A stretch of DNA of 10,226 nt from Funneliformis mosseae (taxonomy: Eukaryota; Glomeromycota; Glomeromycetes; Glomerales; Glomeraceae), in contig CAJVPP010004056.1 in the NCBI GenBank assembly GCA_910592005.1, positions 1 through 10,226 of the forward strand, in the 5' to 3' direction. Shown here piece after piece: positions 7,837-10,226 of the stretch; the first letter of the stretch is position 1, and each line of letters opens with the position of its first letter. The notes under the pieces were generated by a model. It ran no database searches, had not been told where the DNA came from, and was given only the letters and a program-made list of their open reading frames with translations. Both the position numbers and the translations under genes were made by a program.

Positions 7837-8950
7837 CAAAGGGTCTCTAAAAGTTTACGCATACTTTTTTGTATAAATTTTAATAATATTTTATTAAGTA
7901 AACAAATGATCATCAAATAATAAATATTATTTTTAGAATAGTAAATTAAACTTGTATTAAGCTATTTATTATTTGATCGGGCTACCATTTTCATCTAAAT
8001 ATATCACTAACATCATAATATAATAAACATCGCAAACTTCGCAAAAATTGTAAACCTCACATGATTTATTTTATGCATTCATAATTTGAGATGACTGTGT
8101 GAATTTTCTCACACTAATTAAAAAGAATAAATAAACCAAAAAAAACAAAAAAATTTTTTAACCTTATCTTAAAAAAATGGGTAAAGGAAAAGATCTTACT
8201 GAATCCCAAAAAGACGCTATTCTTTATGGATATTAACTTGACCATTCATGCAGAAAAATTGCAGAAACTGTAGGATGTGGACCCTCTGTAGTTTCAGCTT
8301 GTATAAGAAGGTATAAAGCCACTTGGTCTACTGATACAAAGTCACATTCTGGGCAACCACGCCTTTTCACAACTTCACAGTCCAAGTCAGATGTTTTGGG
8401 GATATTTTTCTGCATAAGGATTAGGGCCAATTATCCCTTTAGTTAGTTCTGTAAATAGTGTAGTGTATCTCAAAACTATACGCAAGCATGTTATCCCTAC
8501 TATGAAGCGATTTTTTCAAATGGAAATGGTATTTTTAAGAAGACAATGCTCCTTGTCACAAAAGCAAAATTGTTACAGAATTTCGTACAAAAAAAAATAT
8601 CTAAACCCTTAAATAGTCTGCTCAAAGCCCTGATCTTAACCCAATTGAAAATCTATGAGACAAAATTAAAAAATCCTTTAAAGCCAAAAAGTAAAGCCTA
8701 CTAACCTTTTCTCACTTGAACAACAAGTATGAAAGGCTTAGAAATCAATTACTTTCAAAAAGTATGCTTTAACAAATTCAGGCAGTAATAAATGCAAATG
8801 GTGGTCTGACCAAGTATTAAACCCTTAATAAAATATATTTTTTAATAGTCTAGGAACATTATTTATTATTTGTAAATTGCTTAATTTTTTAATAAAATTT
8901 TGAGTAAATTTGCACGAAAAAAGTGTGCATAAACTTTTAAAGACCCTCTG
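7837..8950 (+). mobile_element. Tc1-like element, internally deleted, with TIRs and TA target duplication
   Basis: The left end CAAAGGGTCTCTAAAAGTTT (7837) and the reverse complement of the right end, CAGAGGGTCTTTAAAAGTTT (from 8950), match over about 35-45 bases with a few C/T and G/A differences. TA at 7835-7836 and 8951-8952 is the target duplication. The 1114-bp element carries remnants of a DD34E transposase on the plus strand. It sits inside the Tnp2-like pseudogene, and removing it with one TA rejoins that gene in frame. It is shorter than a typical full-length Tc1 element and lacks the central part of the transposase, so it is non-autonomous. Confidence 0.92.
8177..8820 (+). pseudogene. 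Tc1-family transposase, internally deleted and frameshifted
   Basis: ATG at 8177 opens MGKGKDLTESQKDAI, then a TAA (8234-8236), then a helix-turn-helix-like stretch (RKIAETVGCGPSVV) ending in GQPRLFTTSQS, the Tc1 N-terminal DNA-binding part. A second frame gives LKTIRKHV near 8480-8500. A third frame from about 8533 gives *EDNAPCHKSKIV, then SAQSPDLNPIENL* and a C-terminal GGLTKY stopping at TAA 8818-8820. The second catalytic Asp (GAC 8542-8544) and the Glu (GAA 8647-8649) have 34 residues between them, as in DD34E enzymes. The first catalytic Asp and roughly 120 residues around it are missing. The TGA after ENL (8656-8658) replaces the family Trp, and the TAA before EDN replaces Gln. A minus-strand open frame at 8233-8430 is an antisense shadow. 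Confidence 0.88.
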
Positions 8951-8952
8951 TA

Positions 8953-9480
8953 TCATAAGAACAGTATATAATCATATTTCTAATTATTTTTCTATTAGGA
9001 TGTTCAAAGGTTTTTGATAATTTCATACTATGTTATAACTCAATGAATTGATCAATCAGAGGAGCTAGATAGTGATTTAAATAATATAGAGATGGCTTTT
9101 TTGGACTCAAAATTAATGCTAATATTATTATATTAGAAGGTTTAAATCTTCCATTTTAGGTAAATTGCAAAAAATAGCATAAATTGCTTCAGTACTGTAT
9201 TGAGAATTTTTAAAGGACTGAAACCAGTTCATACTGAGCATTATTCTAAGATAAGTATTAGATGTATCTGATTGAAAGAAATTTAAGCAATACTTATCAT
9301 CAAATGATTTTTATATTCTTTTATTATAAATATCAGCAAGAATTTCTAGATTAGAAGGATAATTAATTCATTTTTGGCACATTTCTTCAAAATCTTTTTA
9401 TTTGAATAGAAGATTCAGTTGGTGTTTTAAACTAACTATAGGAAATATTAGGGTTAGCTTTTTAATTACATCATTTTTTT
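8953..9480 (-). pseudogene. Tnp2-like transposase, N-proximal third, decayed
   Basis: On the minus strand the frame enters around 9480-9370 as DVIKKLTLIFPIVSLKHQL and DFEEMC. It then shows the family blocks YPSNLEILADIYN (about 9327-9365), LRIMLSMNWFQSFKNSQYST (about 9195-9260, family LGIML..DWFQPF..SQYSTGAIY) and RFKPSNIIILALILSPKKP (from 9149, family RFKPENIIIL..IPGPKEP). It ends with LNHYLAPLIDQFIEL* and FEHPNRKIIRNMIIYCSYD at the Tc1 junction. A one-base frameshift lies between 9158 and 9149. Stops sit at expected Trp positions (KRI*KSF, IEL*). The Tc1 element interrupts the gene just after the CSYD codons. Together with 5950-7836 it spans about 800 codons, a plausible size for this family. 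Confidence 0.83.
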
Positions 9481-9801
9481 ATATGAACTTATTTATATAA
9501 TAGAGTTTTATAAATATTTCTTTTACGACTCATTAAATGATTAAGAAAATCTTAAAATACTCTGAAACTAGTTGAAACTGACAGATTTGTTAAATATAAC
9601 AAATAGGATATATATATTATTTATTATATTTTTATTATATTTATTATTATTATTATTTATTTTATATTTAATATAATTAGCATATCTGTTAGCTTTGTTA
9701 TTATTGTCAATAGTATTATAACTACTATAGATTTTCTTTAATTGTAATTTTCTTATATAAAGGGCATAAAAATGCTTTAGAAAAAGAACAGATCCTAACA
9801 T
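9481..9801 (-). pseudogene. Possible N-terminal low-complexity part of the Tnp2-like gene
   Basis: A 77-codon open frame on the minus strand (9801 to 9568) starts with Met and is dominated by Asn, Lys, Ile and Tyr, including NNNNKYNKN encoded by a (TTA)n microsatellite at about 9610-9665. It runs toward the transposase and could be its decayed N-terminus or leader, but no conserved motif is present and A+T-rich DNA gives such frames by chance. The strand and position are the only support. Confidence 0.22.
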
Positions 9802-9858
9802 TATATTTAATATACATTGTCAACAGAGCAATTGATCAGTCATAATGAAGTCATGTAA

Positions 9859-9993
9859 ATGACGCAGTATAACGATCTTCTAATTCAGAATTCTAAAAAT
9901 ACTGAGAATTCTGCGAATTCTAAAAATACAGAAGATCTATGTAATTCTGAAGATCTTTCAAATACTGATGATAATCATAATTTAACAAATTAA
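9859..9993 (+). CDS. Small Asn/Ser/Thr-rich repetitive ORF, hypothetical
   Basis: ATG at 9859-9861 opens a 44-codon frame ending at TAA 9991-9993. The peptide has repeating units NSKNTE (twice) and NSEDL/NTDD, encoded by GAATTC- and AGATCT-containing repeats (AATTCTAAAAATAC twice). Base composition is less A+T-extreme than the flanks. It diverges from the transposase. It may be a fragment of a low-complexity protein, a disordered region of a lost gene, or simply a DNA repeat. No function can be assigned. Confidence 0.2.
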   Translation: MTQYNDLLIQNSKNTENSANSKNTEDLCNSEDLSNTDDNHNLTN

Positions 9994-10226
9994 ACGAAGT
10001 CTAAGAATATTTAATGTTATATGTATTTTTAATATTTTAAATTTTATTATTATTTTTATTATATTTTATATTTTTATTTTACGTATTATTCTCAATGTAT
10101 TTATTTTACTTGTATTTTATTTTGCTAAATTAGTTAGTTTATAGCATAGTAAATAGTTAGCCATGACAAAAGAAATTTTATATAAATAGATAGACTTTTT
10201 GCTTATGTTGTAAATTAACTCTTTTG
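9994..10226. other. A+T-rich right flank with a TATA-like motif
   Basis: No gene is visible. A (TTA/TTTTA)n tract covers about 10022-10080. A 15-codon minus frame starting ATGGCTAACTAT near 10165 is too short to support. Confidence 0.4.
10179..10189 (+). promoter_or_regulatory. Candidate TATA box
   Basis: TATATAAATAG is a good match to the eukaryotic TATA consensus. In its context (a TATA followed by a less A-rich run toward the window end) it could be an LTR or gene promoter reading right out of the window. In DNA this rich in A and T such matches arise easily, so it is only a candidate. Confidence 0.25.

Noticed and set aside
8233..8430. 65-codon minus-strand open frame inside the Tc1-like element.
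   Set aside because: It lies antisense to the recognisable N-terminal part of the Tc1 transposase and has no motif of its own.
4600..9480. A genome with all stops reassigned (UAA/UAG = Gln, UGA = Trp), as in some ciliates: long minus-strand frames read well if stops are treated as sense, and Tc1 ENL(TGA)D fits Trp.
   Set aside because: When aligned to the Tnp2-like family, TAA and TAG fall at expected Trp or Arg positions (KRI*KSF, IEL*, SIE*INGLL) and TGA falls at Arg as well as Trp. Sense codons show the same transitions (Cys to Tyr, Gly to Asp/Ser). Frameshifts are also present. Mutational decay explains all of this without a new code.
5349..10226. CACTA-type ends (CACTA ... TAGTG) for the Tnp2-like element.
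   Set aside because: Isolated CACTA or TAGTG pentamers occur, but no convincing matching pair with inverted extension or target duplication was found.
1..10226. CRISPR array, tRNA or rRNA genes, bacterial operons.
   Set aside because: No regularly spaced conserved repeats with unique spacers, no cloverleaf-compatible sequences and no rRNA-like conserved segments were seen.

Overview
The window is extremely A+T-rich eukaryotic DNA with no intact protein-coding gene. It reads as a graveyard of DNA transposons. The best clue to the host is the largest recognisable gene, a decayed Tnp2-type (Transposase_21, CACTA/KDZ-like) transposase on the minus strand. Its conserved blocks match, as I recall them, copies abundant in arbuscular mycorrhizal fungi (Glomeromycotina, e.g. 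Rhizophagus). The A+T bias, the pogo-like and Tc1-like elements and an Asn/Ser-rich repetitive ORF also fit an early-diverging fungus. The assignment is an inference, because no marker gene is present.

Layout, left to right. Positions 1-146 are the right terminus of a pogo-like element cut by the window edge, followed by a 24-bp tandem repeat (163-281). Positions 282-2040 are almost pure A+T and hold a diverged direct repeat (about 600-965 and 1610-1985). Positions 2040-3990 hold a weak trace of decayed coding (2450-2900) and a fold-back repeat cluster (2983-3092). Positions 3990-4161 are a second pogo-like terminus. Positions 4640-5340 hold an unidentified decayed minus-strand gene. Positions 5349-5590 form a nested palindrome that looks like a small MITE. 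From 5950 to 9480 the minus strand carries the Tnp2-like pseudogene. It is split by a 1114-bp Tc1-like element (7837-8950) with TA duplications, and it also contains a tandem 69-bp repeat insertion (7517-7653). The right end (9480-10226) is A+T-rich, with a small low-complexity ORF and a TATA-like motif.

The unifying theme is decay by C-to-T and G-to-A transitions. Expected Trp codons have become TAA, TAG or TGA, an expected Arg codon has become TGA, and Cys has become Tyr. This makes the decayed genes look at first like genes using a code in which all stops are sense. I tested that reading and rejected it, because the stops fall on residues conserved as Trp or Arg, not only Gln. The Tc1 copy and the 69-bp repeats keep more CpG and look younger than the gene they interrupt. 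Removing the Tc1 copy with one TA restores the transposase frame exactly.
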